Positions 32,250 through 42,729 are shown, counted from the stretch's first letter. The stretch is DNA of 61,298 bases from Microbacterium sp. (GCA_029239165.1 JAQZBG010000003.1:1-61298); one strand, 5' to 3'. Notes: a model not told the origin generated them from the letters alone. Numbers and translations are program-made.

Positions 32250-33052
32250 CCTTCGAACTCGGGCCGGCCCTCCTGTTCTGTCCCGCGGACCGGCCGGAGC
32301 GCTTCCACAAGGCGCTGGAACGGGCCGACGCGATCATCCTCGACCTCGAAGATGCCGTCCTTCCGGAGGCGAAGGCTGCGGCACGCGCGAACGTGATCGC
32401 CGCCGATCTCGACCCCGATCGCGTGATCGTCCGCGTGAACGCGCCTGACAGCGCCGCGTTCCCAGAGGACGTCGAGTCGCTCGCCTCGACGGACTTCCGC
32501 ATGATCATGGTGGCGAAGACCGAGAGCGCCGAGAGCCTGGCGGCGTTCGATGAGCGGTATTCGCTGATCGCTCTGTGCGAGACCGCACGCGGTGTGCATG
32601 CAGCCGACCGGATCGCCGCGCACCCGCGGGTGACCGCGATGATGTGGGGCGCAGAGGACCTGGTGGCCTCTCTCGGCGGAACGTCGTCACGTAACGCGGA
32701 GGGCGGCTATCGGGACATCGCCCGATACGCGCGCGCTCGAGTGCTGCTGGAGGCCGGGGCGCACGGCAAAGCAGCGATCGACGCCGTGCACATCGACCTC
32801 GACGACACCGAAGGACTCCAGCGCGAGGCGATGGATGCTGCTGCATCCGGGTTTCGAGCCACGGCCTGCATCCATCCGAGCCAGGTGGCGGCGATTCGTG
32901 CGGCCTATCGGCCCGACGACGACTCAGTGGCCTGGGCGCGAGCGGTGCTCGCGGCCGCGGAGACGGAGCGCGGTGTCTTCCGTTTCGAGGGGCGGATGAT
33001 CGACGAACCGGTGCTCAGGCACGCGCGATCCGTCGTCGCCCGCGTCAGCTGA
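32246..33052 (+). CDS. HpcH/HpaI aldolase / CitE-like CoA ester lyase
   Basis: LFCPADRPERFHKALERADAIILDLEDAVLPEAK...MMWGAEDLVASLGG...GFRATACIHPSQV. Confidence 0.93.
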   Translation: MTFELGPALLFCPADRPERFHKALERADAIILDLEDAVLPEAKAAARANVIAADLDPDRVIVRVNAPDSAAFPEDVESLASTDFRMIMVAKTESAESLAAFDERYSLIALCETARGVHAADRIAAHPRVTAMMWGAEDLVASLGGTSSRNAEGGYRDIARYARARVLLEAGAHGKAAIDAVHIDLDDTEGLQREAMDAAASGFRATACIHPSQVAAIRAAYRPDDDSVAWARAVLAAAETERGVFRFEGRMIDEPVLRHARSVVARVS

Positions 33053-33640
33053 TCACAGGACGGGCGACTCCTCGAGGAGTCGCAGGTATCCGGGTGCCGC
33101 CACGAAACGGTGTGCGGAGCCGTTGCGCAGCACCTCGCCGTCCCGGGGGAGCGTTCCGCCGGAGACATGGTCGATCACGGCCCGGATCACGCCGCCGTGT
33201 GCCACCACGAGCACCGATTCCGCCTGCGGGGCGGAGCGACGCCGGGCCTCACGCGCGATCGCGTGAAGCGCGGCGATGGCACGCTCGCCGACCTGATCCA
33301 ACGACTCGGCACCCGGCACCTCGGCGTGCCAGTTGCCGTAAGCGGTGATGTAATCCTCGACGAGCATGCCCTCGCCGTCGCCGAACTCACGTTCCCGGAT
33401 GTCGGGGATCACGCCGACGACCTCGAGTCCGAGCCGGTCCGCGATGATCTCCGCAGTCTCCCTCGCACGCAGCAGCGGGCTCGTGTACACGGCATGATGT
33501 GTGCTCGCGGCGAGGGCCTCCGCCGCATTGCGGGCATCTTCGCGCCCGGTCTCGTTCAGCGGGATGTCGGTGGAACCCTGGATGCGACGAGCGAGGTTCC
33601 AATCGGTCTGACCATGGCGGATGAGGGTGAGGTGGGTCAC
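33053..33640 (-). CDS. Histidine phosphatase family protein
   Basis: LTLIRHGQTDWNLARRIQGSTDIPLNETGREDA; VVAHGGVIRAV. Confidence 0.93.
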   Translation of the reverse strand: MTHLTLIRHGQTDWNLARRIQGSTDIPLNETGREDARNAAEALAASTHHAVYTSPLLRARETAEIIADRLGLEVVGVIPDIREREFGDGEGMLVEDYITAYGNWHAEVPGAESLDQVGERAIAALHAIAREARRRSAPQAESVLVVAHGGVIRAVIDHVSGGTLPRDGEVLRNGSAHRFVAAPGYLRLLEESPVL

Positions 33641-34476
33641 GAGAGCAGTTCCTGGAGTGCGGGGAGCACGTCGCTGGTGCCGGCGGCGATGGTGACATCG
33701 GCCCAGGCATCCGCACGCGTCGGCTCGCGGTTGACGATGATCAGGGGGATGTTACGGCGTCTGGCCCGTTCGACGAGGCGCACGCCGGAGTTCACCACCA
33801 GCGAAGAACCGGCGACGATGAGCGCGGAGCTGGAGCGCAACAGCGACTCCGCAGCGCGGAAGCGGTCCAGCGGCACGTACTCGCCGAAGAAGACGACATC
33901 GGGCTTCAGCATTCCGCCGCACACGGTGCACACCGGGACGATGAACCCGTCGGTGGATTCGGGGAGCACATCGCCGTCGGGTGCGAGTGCCACGTTCTCC
34001 GGGACGGTGATCCAGGGGTTGCGCTCCTCGATCTGCACCGCGATGTCGCGGCGATCGAAGACCTGGCCGCACTGCAGGCAGAAGACGCGGCGCATCGTGC
34101 CGTGCACTTCGATCACGTGCGAGCTTCCTGCCCGCAGATGAAGCCCGTCGACGTTCTGGGTGATGACGCCCGACACGTTGCCGGCGGCCTCGAGCTGCGC
34201 AAGCGCGAGGTGTCCCGCGTTGGGTTCGGCCCGCGCGAACGCGCGCCAGCCGAGGTGGCCGCCGACCCAGTAGCGTCGCCGCGCCGCCTCGTCGCCCAGG
34301 TAGGTCTGGATGGTCATCGGGTCGCTGCGAGTTCTGGCACCCTCTCCGCGGTAGGCGGGGATACCCGAGTCTGTGGAGATGCCGGCGCCGGTCAGGAGGG
34401 CGATGCGCCTGTCTCGCAGCAGCTCGGCGGCGTGGGCGATGGTGGCCGACAGCTCGGCGGTGTTCGAGACGCTCAC
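33637..34476 (-). CDS. Sir2 family NAD-dependent protein deacetylase
   Basis: LLTGAGISTDSGIPAYRG, ITQNVDGLHLRAGSSHVIEVHG, CLQCG...CTVCGG zinc site; GTG start (VSVSNTAEL). Confidence 0.93.
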   Translation of the reverse strand: MSVSNTAELSATIAHAAELLRDRRIALLTGAGISTDSGIPAYRGEGARTRSDPMTIQTYLGDEAARRRYWVGGHLGWRAFARAEPNAGHLALAQLEAAGNVSGVITQNVDGLHLRAGSSHVIEVHGTMRRVFCLQCGQVFDRRDIAVQIEERNPWITVPENVALAPDGDVLPESTDGFIVPVCTVCGGMLKPDVVFFGEYVPLDRFRAAESLLRSSSALIVAGSSLVVNSGVRLVERARRRNIPLIIVNREPTRADAWADVTIAAGTSDVLPALQELLS

Positions 34477-34579
34477 AGGACCTCCTCGAGCGAGTCTACG
34501 GCGTGAGAGCGGTGCCGGACGCTGCGAGCAGATCGTGCGAGGTCCGTGGCCGGGTGCGAGCGATGGCAGAGTGGGAGGC

Positions 34580-35380
34580 ATGCGACTGGTGCCAGTGACC
34601 GATGCGGAAGACCCGCGCCTCGACGACTACCGGGGGCTCACCGACACCGCGCTGCGCACCATCCGCGAACCGGCAGGCGGGCTGTACATCGCGGAGTCGA
34701 CGAAGGTCATCGCGCGCGCGGTGGCGGCCGGGCACCGTCCCCGCTCCGTGCTGGTGCAGGAGCGCCGGGTGGAGGATATGCGAGGCATCCTCGGCGACCT
34801 GGACGTGCCCGTGTATGTCGTGCCGGACGATGTTGCCGAAGCTGTGACCGGTTTCGCCGTGCACCGCGGCACGATCGCATCGATGCATCGGCCGGCGCTG
34901 CCGACGGTGCGAGACGTGATCGACGGAGCGTCCGTCGTGCTGATCCTGGAGAACATCGGCGATCATACAAACGTCGGAGCGGCCTTCCGTGCGGCAGCCG
35001 GTCTCGGCGCGGATGCGGTGCTGGTGTCGCCCGGCGGCGCGGACCCGCTGTACCGACGCAGCGTGCGCGTGAGCATGGGGACCGTCTTCCAGGTTCCGTG
35101 GACGCGGATCACGGACTGGGATACCGCCGTCGCCGACCTCCATGCAGCGCATTTCGACATCGCGGCGCTGGCTCTGAGCGAAGATGCGGTGACACTCGAC
35201 ACCTATGTGGCCGGCCGTCCGGAGCGCGTCGCCCTGGTCATGGGATCTGAGGGCGACGGCCTCTCCCGCACCGTGATCGATAGTGCTGACACCATCGTCA
35301 CGATCCCGATGTCCGGTGGCGTCGACTCCCTCAACGTCGCCTCAGCGGCTGCTGTCGCGCTGTGGGCGGTGAAGCGCTGA
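34580..35380 (+). CDS. TrmH/SpoU family RNA 2'-O-methyltransferase
   Basis: ILENIGDHTNVGAAFRAAAGLGADAVLVSPGGADPLYRRSVRVSMG; VMGSEGDGLS; IPMSGGVDSLNVASAAAVALW. Confidence 0.94.
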   Translation: MRLVPVTDAEDPRLDDYRGLTDTALRTIREPAGGLYIAESTKVIARAVAAGHRPRSVLVQERRVEDMRGILGDLDVPVYVVPDDVAEAVTGFAVHRGTIASMHRPALPTVRDVIDGASVVLILENIGDHTNVGAAFRAAAGLGADAVLVSPGGADPLYRRSVRVSMGTVFQVPWTRITDWDTAVADLHAAHFDIAALALSEDAVTLDTYVAGRPERVALVMGSEGDGLSRTVIDSADTIVTIPMSGGVDSLNVASAAAVALWAVKR

Positions 35381-35387
35381 CCAGGGA

Positions 35388-36215
35388 TCAGTCGCGCTCC
35401 GGGAAGATGATCGGCGAAGGATCAGGACGCTTCGCGGCGACGTTGTCGCCCGAAGACTGGTGCCGCAGCCGCCGCAGAACCCAGGGCACCAGGTGCTCGC
35501 GGGCCCACCCGAGGTCAGAGGACCGTGCCTCACGCCACGTCCGGAGTGGGAATGGCTCTGGCTGCATCGCCTCGAGTTCGTTGGGAACGTTGAGCGCACG
35601 GAGCACCATCCGCGCGACCTCGTGGTGCCCCAACGCGTTGTAATGCAGCCGGTCGTCGTCGAAGAACCGCATGTCCTGGACGACCTTGAGCGCCCACTGA
35701 TCCGCGACGATGCAGTCGTGCCGCTCCGCGATGGCGCGGATGTTCTCGTTGTAGATCGCCACCTTTCCGCGGAAGGCGCGGAACACGGGAGTGAAGCCGG
35801 TGTCGATGCCGGTGAACAGGAGCACGGCAGCGCCGGTCGAGGACAGCCGCGCGACGGCATCCTCGAGCTGACTCGCGATCGCGTCGGGGTCGGTGCCGGG
35901 GCGGATCACGTCGTTGCCTCCGGCGCAGATCGAGACGAGGTCGGGGCGCAACGCGACGGCAGGTTCGATCTGGTCGGCGACGATCTGCGCGATGAGCTTC
36001 CCTCGGACGGCGAGGTTCGCATAGGCGAAGTCGTCCACCTGCGCGGCGAGCACCTCTGCGACGCGGTCGGCCCAGCCGCGGTGGCCGCCGGGGTGCGCAG
36101 GATCCGGGTCGCCGATTCCCTCCGTGAAGGAGTCGCCGACGGCGACGAAACGGCGCCACGGGTGCGCGTTCTCGTTGGGGATGTACGGGGTCCGAGTCGA
36201 ATCCTCGTCGGTCAT
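35388..36215 (-). CDS. SGNH/GDSL hydrolase family protein
   Basis: FVAVGDSFTEGIGDP, ICAGGNDVIRPG, DRLHYNALGHHEVAR. Confidence 0.92.
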   Translation of the reverse strand: MTDEDSTRTPYIPNENAHPWRRFVAVGDSFTEGIGDPDPAHPGGHRGWADRVAEVLAAQVDDFAYANLAVRGKLIAQIVADQIEPAVALRPDLVSICAGGNDVIRPGTDPDAIASQLEDAVARLSSTGAAVLLFTGIDTGFTPVFRAFRGKVAIYNENIRAIAERHDCIVADQWALKVVQDMRFFDDDRLHYNALGHHEVARMVLRALNVPNELEAMQPEPFPLRTWREARSSDLGWAREHLVPWVLRRLRHQSSGDNVAAKRPDPSPIIFPERD

Positions 36216-36363
36216 CCAGCTCTCCTTCGCGAACGTCTGCCGAGGCGGCGGTGGCCGCAGCGCAGTGATCGAGCCTACCCGCACGGACGGTCCAGAGGGA
36301 GGCGAACGCGCGAGACGCGCGGGACGTGCGACAGTGTCCGCAGCACCGATTATCGTGGAGTCG

Positions 36364-38106
36364 ATGCTCTCTCCGTCCTTTCCTCAGCGTGCCCCTTGGG
36401 GAACCGCAAGCAAGCTGCGCGCCTGGCAACAGGAGGCGCTGGAACAGTACTTCGAGGCCGATCAGCGAGACTTCCTCGTGGCGGCGACCCCCGGCGCAGG
36501 CAAGACCACGTTCGCCCTCACCCTCGCGGTCGAGCTCATGCGCATCGGCGAAGTCAACCGCATCATCGTCGTCGCGCCGACCGAGCACCTCAAGACGCAG
36601 TGGGCTGACGCGGCGGCACGGGTGCACATCCGGCTCGACCCGCGATTCCGCAACAGCGACTGGGCGCCGGCACGCCACTACCACGGTGCCGTCGTCACCT
36701 ATGCGCAGGTGGCCGCGAAGTCGTCCGTGCATCGGCATCTGACCGAAGACGCCAAGACGCTCGTGGTGCTCGACGAGGTCCACCACGGCGGGGACGCTCT
36801 GAGCTGGGGCGACGCCATCCGCGACGCCTACGGCCCTGCGAAGCGCCGTCTGCTCCTGTCCGGAACGCCGTTCCGCAGCGATACCGCGCCCATCCCGTTC
36901 GTGGAGTACCACCCCGACGAATCCGGTGCCCGAGTCTCCCGCACCGATTACAACTACGGCTATGGTCGCGCCCTGGCCGATGGAGTGGTGCGCCCCGTCC
37001 TCTTCCACATGTACGCGGGGAAGATGCGCTGGCGCACCACCACCGGCGATGAACTCGAGACGCACCTCGGGCAGGACAATACGAAGGACGTGACGTCCCA
37101 GGCTTGGCGCACGGCGCTCGATCCTGAAGGCGAGTGGATGCCCGCCGTGCTGTCGGCCGCAGATCGCCGCCTCACCGAGATCCGCCACCATGTCCCGGAT
37201 GCCGGCGGCCTGGTGCTCGCCACCGATCAGACGGTTGCGCGCGCGTATGCGAAGATCCTGCACAGCATCACCGGCCAGCAGCCGACGATCGTGCTCTCCG
37301 ATGACGCGACCGCGTCGGAGCGGATCGAGAAGTTCAGCGCGAACGACTCGCGCTGGATGGTGGCGGTGCGTATGGTGTCGGAGGGCGTCGACGTGCCCCG
37401 TCTCGCTGTCGGCGTCTACGCCACGTCGTCCTCGACCCCGCTCTTCTTCGCTCAGGCGATCGGCCGATTCGTGCGTGCCCGGCGTCGGGGCGAGGCTGCG
37501 AGTGTGTTCCTGCCCCAGGTGCCCGTCCTCATGGGCCTGGCCAACGAGATGGACAAGCAGCGCGACCACGCGCTGGATCGGCAGTCGAAAGAAGAAGACG
37601 GCCTCGACGATTCGCTGCTCGAGAGTGCGAACCGCGAGGAGGAGACGTCAGATGCTCTGACACAGGAGTTCAGCTACCAGGCGCTCTCCTCGGTCGCACA
37701 CTTCGACCGCGTCGTCTTCGAAGGCCAGGAATTCGGACAGCTGGCCGAGCCCGGAACCCCCGAAGAGGAGGAGTTCATCGGTTTCCCCGGTCTCCTCGAA
37801 CCCGAGCACGTGCATGAGCTCCTCATGCAGCGTCAGTCGCGACAGTCTCGACTGCGAGAGGCGCGCGAGGCCACCGCCGGGCCGACCGAGACGACGACGC
37901 TTCCCCCGCCGCTGCACCGCACGCTCAAGGAGCAGCGGCAGCTCTTGAACAGCTTGGTGGGTCTCTATGCGCGACAGAAGGGCGAGCCCCACGGGGCCGT
38001 GCATGCCGAGCTCCGGCGCATCTGCGGGGGACCGGCGGTGGCGCAGGCGACCGTGACGCAGCTGCAGTCGCGCATCGAGGTGCTGCGCAAGCGCGTTCGC
38101 TCTTGA
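36364..38106 (+). CDS. DEAD/DEAH-box helicase (SF2, ResIII-like)
   Basis: VAATPGAGKTTFAL (Walker A), VVLDEVHHG (DEVH), LLLSGTPFRSD, QAIGRFVRARR. Confidence 0.92.
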   Translation: MLSPSFPQRAPWGTASKLRAWQQEALEQYFEADQRDFLVAATPGAGKTTFALTLAVELMRIGEVNRIIVVAPTEHLKTQWADAAARVHIRLDPRFRNSDWAPARHYHGAVVTYAQVAAKSSVHRHLTEDAKTLVVLDEVHHGGDALSWGDAIRDAYGPAKRRLLLSGTPFRSDTAPIPFVEYHPDESGARVSRTDYNYGYGRALADGVVRPVLFHMYAGKMRWRTTTGDELETHLGQDNTKDVTSQAWRTALDPEGEWMPAVLSAADRRLTEIRHHVPDAGGLVLATDQTVARAYAKILHSITGQQPTIVLSDDATASERIEKFSANDSRWMVAVRMVSEGVDVPRLAVGVYATSSSTPLFFAQAIGRFVRARRRGEAASVFLPQVPVLMGLANEMDKQRDHALDRQSKEEDGLDDSLLESANREEETSDALTQEFSYQALSSVAHFDRVVFEGQEFGQLAEPGTPEEEEFIGFPGLLEPEHVHELLMQRQSRQSRLREAREATAGPTETTTLPPPLHRTLKEQRQLLNSLVGLYARQKGEPHGAVHAELRRICGGPAVAQATVTQLQSRIEVLRKRVRS

Positions 38107-38247
38107 CGCGCCTGCGGCGACCGGCCGCACTGGTGCTTCGGATTCCCGAAATGCTGTCAATCCGCGTCTGAGTGGAGTCCCGCCGAGCCACCGCGGCTAG
38201 CGTTGAACGGTTGCCCGCGCATCGGGCGCCGTACATCTGGAGGATCC

Positions 38248-39345
38248 ATGACAGCCCCTGCTGCCGCCGACCCGACCCCCGCCGATCGCCGACGCTGGGC
38301 GCGCTACCTCGTCGAGGAACGCGCCGAGGGCACCGTGTACCAGAAGCTCGCAGCGCGCCGTGCGGGGGAGGAGCGGGATATCCTGCTGAGCCTCGCCGAC
38401 GCCGAACGACGCCACGAGCAGCACTGGCTGGATCTGCTCGGTGCGGAACCGACACGGCTGCCGCGTGCAGGCGTGCGGTCGCGTTTGCTGGGGTGGATGG
38501 CGGGGCGCTTCGGATCCATCTTCGTGCTCGCACTCGCGCAGAGCGCCGAAGCGCGTTCGCCCTACGATTCCGAGCAGTACGCGACTCCGGCCATGCGTGC
38601 CGACGAGAAGGTGCACTACGAAGTCGTACGCGGGCTTGCGGCACGGGGGCGGAGACGTCTCTCCGGGTCGTTCCGCGCCGCGGTGTTCGGTGCCAACGAC
38701 GGTCTCGTGAGCAACCTCGCGTTGGTGCTCGGCATCGGTGCGACCGGGGTGAGCTCCGGATTCGTCCTCTTCAGCGGCATCGCGGGGCTGTTGGCCGGCG
38801 CACTGTCGATGGGGGCGGGCGAGTTCGTGTCCGTCCGCTCACAGCGCGAGCTGCTGGCCGCGACGGAGGCGAACGAGGACGCACATGCCTCAGCCGGAGA
38901 TCTCGATATCGACGAGAACGAACTCGCGCTCGTGTATCGGGCGCGCGGTATGGACCAGGAGGAATCGCTGTCGCGCGCGCGCCGGATCGTGTCGGCTGCG
39001 CAGGCGGGAGTCAGCCGGGCAGCCACGGGCCCCGTCAACATCCAGGCCGGCGACGATCACGAGATCGTCGGAAGCGATTGGACGGCGGCGATCTCGAGCT
39101 TCCTCCTGTTCGCCTCGGGAGCGATCATTCCGGTTCTGCCGTGGATCTTCGGCCTTCAGGGTACGACAGCGATCATCGTCGCGCTGGTCCTGGTCGGTAT
39201 CGCGTTGCTGAGCACGGGCGCGATGGTCGGCGTTCTCTCGGGTGGCCCGCCGCTGCGTCGCGCCCTCCGTCAACTCGCGATCGGCTTCGGCGCCGCAGCC
39301 ATCACGTACGTCCTGGGCCTGGTGTTCGGCGTCAGCGCAGTCTGA
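38248..39345 (+). CDS. VIT1/CCC1 transporter family protein with N-terminal ferritin-like domain
   Basis: N-terminal helical region with EERDILLSLADAERRHEQHW; C-terminal AAVFGANDGLVSNLALVLGIGATG and GALSMGAGEFVSVRSQRE. Confidence 0.9.
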   Translation: MTAPAAADPTPADRRRWARYLVEERAEGTVYQKLAARRAGEERDILLSLADAERRHEQHWLDLLGAEPTRLPRAGVRSRLLGWMAGRFGSIFVLALAQSAEARSPYDSEQYATPAMRADEKVHYEVVRGLAARGRRRLSGSFRAAVFGANDGLVSNLALVLGIGATGVSSGFVLFSGIAGLLAGALSMGAGEFVSVRSQRELLAATEANEDAHASAGDLDIDENELALVYRARGMDQEESLSRARRIVSAAQAGVSRAATGPVNIQAGDDHEIVGSDWTAAISSFLLFASGAIIPVLPWIFGLQGTTAIIVALVLVGIALLSTGAMVGVLSGGPPLRRALRQLAIGFGAAAITYVLGLVFGVSAV

Positions 39346-39405
39346 GCTGGTCGCGCACTCCGGGGGCGGTCTGGATACCGGCCCCGGGGCTCGACGGCAT
39401 GAGAC

Positions 39406-39443
39406 GAAGAAGACCCCGGATCCATGGATCCGGGGTCTTCTTC
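39406..39443. terminator. Perfect 38-bp palindromic bidirectional terminator
   Basis: GAAGAAGACCCCGGATCC-AT-GGATCCGGGGTCTTCTTC, 18-bp arms, T-rich flank, between convergent VIT1 gene and tRNA-Leu. Confidence 0.92.
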
Positions 39444-39449
39444 TTCCTG

Positions 39450-39532
39450 TGCGCGGAGGGGGACTTGAACCCCCACGCCCTTACGGGCACTACGACCTCA
39501 ACGTAGCGCGTCTACCATTCCGCCACCCGCGC
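39450..39532 (-). tRNA. tRNA-Leu (GAG anticodon)
   Basis: Reverse complement GCGCGGGTGGCGGAATGGTAGACGCGCTACGTTGAGGTCGTAGT...GTGGGGGTTCAAGTCCCCCTCCGCGCA, with long variable arm. Confidence 0.95.
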
Positions 39533-39630
39533 AGGTGCCGACCGAAGAATGACATTACCACGTTCCCTGCGGCCTCTCGAACCGAGCGGTACGCCCGGGC
39601 GTGGCTCGCCGTTTCGATAGCCTGGAGCAC

Positions 39631-40926
39631 ATGACCGATCCCTCTCTTCCGGAGGTCGTGCGCATCGCGAGCGACCTCATCCGCTTCGACACTTCCAACT
39701 TCGGCGGAGGAAATGCGAAGGGCGAACGGGAAGCCGCGGAGTACGTGGGCGCCTACCTTGAGCAGCTCGGGCTCGAGGTCGAGTACTACGAGCCGATCCC
39801 GCGCCGCACGAACCTCATGGCGAGGGTCGCCGGGCGCGACCGCACGAAGCCCGCGCTCGTGGTGCACGGACACCTCGACGTCGTCCCGGCCATGGCGGAG
39901 GACTGGAGCATCGATCCGTTCGCAGGGGAGGTGCGGGACGGCATGCTGTGGGGCCGCGGTGCCGTGGACATGAAGAACATGAACGCGATGATCATGACAT
40001 CCGTCGCGGAGATCCTGCGGGCGGGGGAGCAGCCCGAGCGGGATCTGATCCTGACGTTCTTCGCCGATGAGGAGAACGGCGGCGTCGAAGGGTCGGCTCT
40101 CGTCGTTCAGGATCGTCCCGAGTGGTTCGAGGGGGCGACGGCCGCGATCAGCGAGGTCGGGGGCTACTCGATCACCGTGGACGATCGGCGCGCGTACCTG
40201 CTGCAGGTGGGCGAGAAGGCGCTGATCTGGATCAGGCTGGTGGCGAAGGGGCGTGCCGGACACGGCAGCCGTCTGCACGACGACAACGCTGTGACGAAGC
40301 TGGCGGAGGCCGTTGCAGCGATCGGGCGCACGCGCTGGCCGATCCGCCTCACGCCGACGACCACGGCACTGCTCGAGGGCCTCAGTGCGCTGAGCGGCCG
40401 CAGCACGGAGGACCCCGATGCTCTCGCCTCCGCCGCAGGCCCGGCGGAGGCGTTCCTGCGGTCGTCGTTCCGGACGACGACGAACCCCACTGCCCTGACT
40501 GCCGGTTACAAGCACAACGTGATTCCGGAGCGCGCCGAGGCGCTCATCGATGTCCGTGTGATCCCCGGTACCGAAGACGACGTTCTGGCCGAGCTCCAGC
40601 AGATCGTCGGGGACGACATCGAGATCCAGACGGTCGTGCGCGACATCGGGATGGAGACGCCGTTCGAGGGTGAACTCGTGGAAGCCATGGTGGCGAGCAT
40701 CGGACGACACGACCCCGGTGTTCCGGTGATCCCCTACCTGCTGGGCGCCGGGACCGACAACAAGGCGTTGGCCTTCCTGGGGATCACGGGTTACGGATTC
40801 GCCCCACTGAAACTCCCCGCTGATCTGGACTTCACAGGAATGTTTCACGGAGTGGACGAACGTGTGCCCGTAGAATCGCTTGTCTTCGGCCAGCGCGTGC
40901 TGGCCGATCTGCTGCGCACGTACTGA
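39631..40926 (+). CDS. M20/M25/M40 family metallo-peptidase
   Basis: LVVHGHLDVVPA, GRGAVDMKNMNAMI, FFADEENGGVEGSA. Confidence 0.93.
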   Translation: MTDPSLPEVVRIASDLIRFDTSNFGGGNAKGEREAAEYVGAYLEQLGLEVEYYEPIPRRTNLMARVAGRDRTKPALVVHGHLDVVPAMAEDWSIDPFAGEVRDGMLWGRGAVDMKNMNAMIMTSVAEILRAGEQPERDLILTFFADEENGGVEGSALVVQDRPEWFEGATAAISEVGGYSITVDDRRAYLLQVGEKALIWIRLVAKGRAGHGSRLHDDNAVTKLAEAVAAIGRTRWPIRLTPTTTALLEGLSALSGRSTEDPDALASAAGPAEAFLRSSFRTTTNPTALTAGYKHNVIPERAEALIDVRVIPGTEDDVLAELQQIVGDDIEIQTVVRDIGMETPFEGELVEAMVASIGRHDPGVPVIPYLLGAGTDNKALAFLGITGYGFAPLKLPADLDFTGMFHGVDERVPVESLVFGQRVLADLLRTY

Positions 40927-40968
40927 GCGCCGCGCGCTCCGCGCCGTCACCACACTGAAAGCCCCTCC

Positions 40969-41793
40969 ATGCACCTGTTCGAAGCACTGATCCTGGGCAT
41001 CGTCCAAGGACTCACCGAGTTCCTCCCGATCTCTTCCAGCGCCCACCTGCGCATTCTCGGCACATTCCTCCCGTCCGGTGAGGACCCGGGCGCGGCGTTC
41101 ACCGCGATCACGCAGATCGGCACGGAGGCCGCTGTCGTCGTGTTCTTCTGGCGTGACATCGTGCGCATCATCGGACAGTGGTTCCGGTCGCTCGTCGGCA
41201 AGGCTTCGCGGAACGACCCCGATGCGCGGATGGGGTGGATGATCATCATCGGCAGCATTCCGATCGTGGTGCTCGGGTTGCTCTTCCAGGACCAGATCGA
41301 GACCGTCCTGCGGTCGATGTGGATCGTCGCGATCATGCTGATCGTCTTCGGCATCCTCCTCGGCATCGCCGACCATGTGGGGGCGAAGCGGCGGAAACTG
41401 AACGACCTCACATACCCGCACGGTGTCGCCTTCGGTTTCGCGCAGGCGCTCGCGCTGATCCCCGGGGTGTCCCGCTCGGGTGGCACCATCACCATGGGGC
41501 TCTTCCTCGGCTATGAGCGCGCTGCGGCCGCGCGTTACGCCTTCCTGCTCGCGATCCCTGCGGTGTTCGGCAGCGGTTTCTATCAGGTGTTCAAGAGCTG
41601 GAACGAGCCGTCGTTCTTCTCATTCGGCGACACGCTCGCGGCGACGGGGATCGCGTTCGTCGTGGCTCTCGGTGTGATCGCGTTCTTCATGAACTGGATC
41701 TCGAAGCGCAGTTTCCTGCCGTTCGTGATCTACCGGATCCTGCTGGGTACAGTTCTCCTGGTCCTGCTCGGTACCGGTGTGATCGCCGCCTGA
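40969..41793 (+). CDS. uppP: Undecaprenyl-diphosphate phosphatase
   Basis: [41 protein letters not shown]. Confidence 0.97.
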   Translation: MHLFEALILGIVQGLTEFLPISSSAHLRILGTFLPSGEDPGAAFTAITQIGTEAAVVVFFWRDIVRIIGQWFRSLVGKASRNDPDARMGWMIIIGSIPIVVLGLLFQDQIETVLRSMWIVAIMLIVFGILLGIADHVGAKRRKLNDLTYPHGVAFGFAQALALIPGVSRSGGTITMGLFLGYERAAAARYAFLLAIPAVFGSGFYQVFKSWNEPSFFSFGDTLAATGIAFVVALGVIAFFMNWISKRSFLPFVIYRILLGTVLLVLLGTGVIAA

Positions 41794-41800
41794 CCGGAGC

Positions 41801-42649
41801 TCAGCGCTTGCGATCCCCTGGACCGTCATCGCGGCGACGGAGATACCGCTCGAACGCCTGGGCGATCGCATCGCCGGAAGCCTCGGGGGAGTCCCAGGTG
41901 TCGCGCGTCCGCTCGAGCTGACGGATGTACTCGGCCATGTCTTCATCCTCGGACGCGGCCGCGTCGATCGACGCCTCCCAGGCTGCGGCCTCCGTACGCA
42001 GAGTCTGACGATCGACGTCGGCGCCGGTCAGCTCTTCGAGCCGGTCGAGCAGAGCGAGGGTCACCTTCGGCGAAGGTGTCGCCGACGCGACGTAATGCGG
42101 CACGCTGGCCCAGAGGCTCGCGGTGGGGATCCCTGCATTCTCCGCGAAGTGCTCGATGACGGACAGGATGCCGACCGGGCCCTCGTAGAGGGAGCGCTCG
42201 AGGTCGTGCGCTTCGCGCACCTGCTCATTCTGGCTGGAAGCGAAGATCGAGATCGGCCGGGTGTGCGGGACATCCGAGAGCATGGCACCCAGGGTGACGA
42301 GTCCGGTGATGTCGTCGCGCAGAGCCACGTCGATGAACTCCGATGCGAACGATTGCCAGGTGCGCGCGGGCTCAGCGCCGGTGAGCAGCCAGAACTCCGG
42401 CCCAGGCCCCGGGTCGCGCGGACGCCAGAGTCCAGCCTCCGGCCAGGTCAGCCCTCGGTGTCCTTCCGCATCCATCCGGCTCGACGGGCGCGTGTACTGA
42501 TAGTCGAAGTACAGCTCCGGATCGACGGAGTGCACGAGGTCGTACTCCGACGAGGCGCGCAGTGCCTCGACGGCTCCGCTCGCCGCTTCGCCGGCATCGT
42601 TCCAGCCGTCGAAGGCCGCGATGACGATGCGCTGACCGAGAACATCCAT
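41801..42649 (-). CDS. PAC2 family protein (proteasome assembly chaperone-like)
   Basis: MDVLGQRIVIAAFDGWNDAGEAASGAVEAL...LLTGAEPARTWQSFASEFIDVA...LGAMLSDVPHTRPI. Confidence 0.9.
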   Translation of the reverse strand: MDVLGQRIVIAAFDGWNDAGEAASGAVEALRASSEYDLVHSVDPELYFDYQYTRPSSRMDAEGHRGLTWPEAGLWRPRDPGPGPEFWLLTGAEPARTWQSFASEFIDVALRDDITGLVTLGAMLSDVPHTRPISIFASSQNEQVREAHDLERSLYEGPVGILSVIEHFAENAGIPTASLWASVPHYVASATPSPKVTLALLDRLEELTGADVDRQTLRTEAAAWEASIDAAASEDEDMAEYIRQLERTRDTWDSPEASGDAIAQAFERYLRRRDDGPGDRKR

Positions 42650-42729
42650 CGAGGGCTCCCTTCGAGATCGTGGACGAGATCCTTCCAGGCTAGTCCGCGA
42701 CGCCGGCAAGAGGGCGCTACCCGGCTAGC

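Noticed and set aside
35530-37569. 679-aa minus-strand ORF across SGNH hydrolase and helicase
   Set aside because: Overlaps two well-supported genes; composition typical of a shadow frame.
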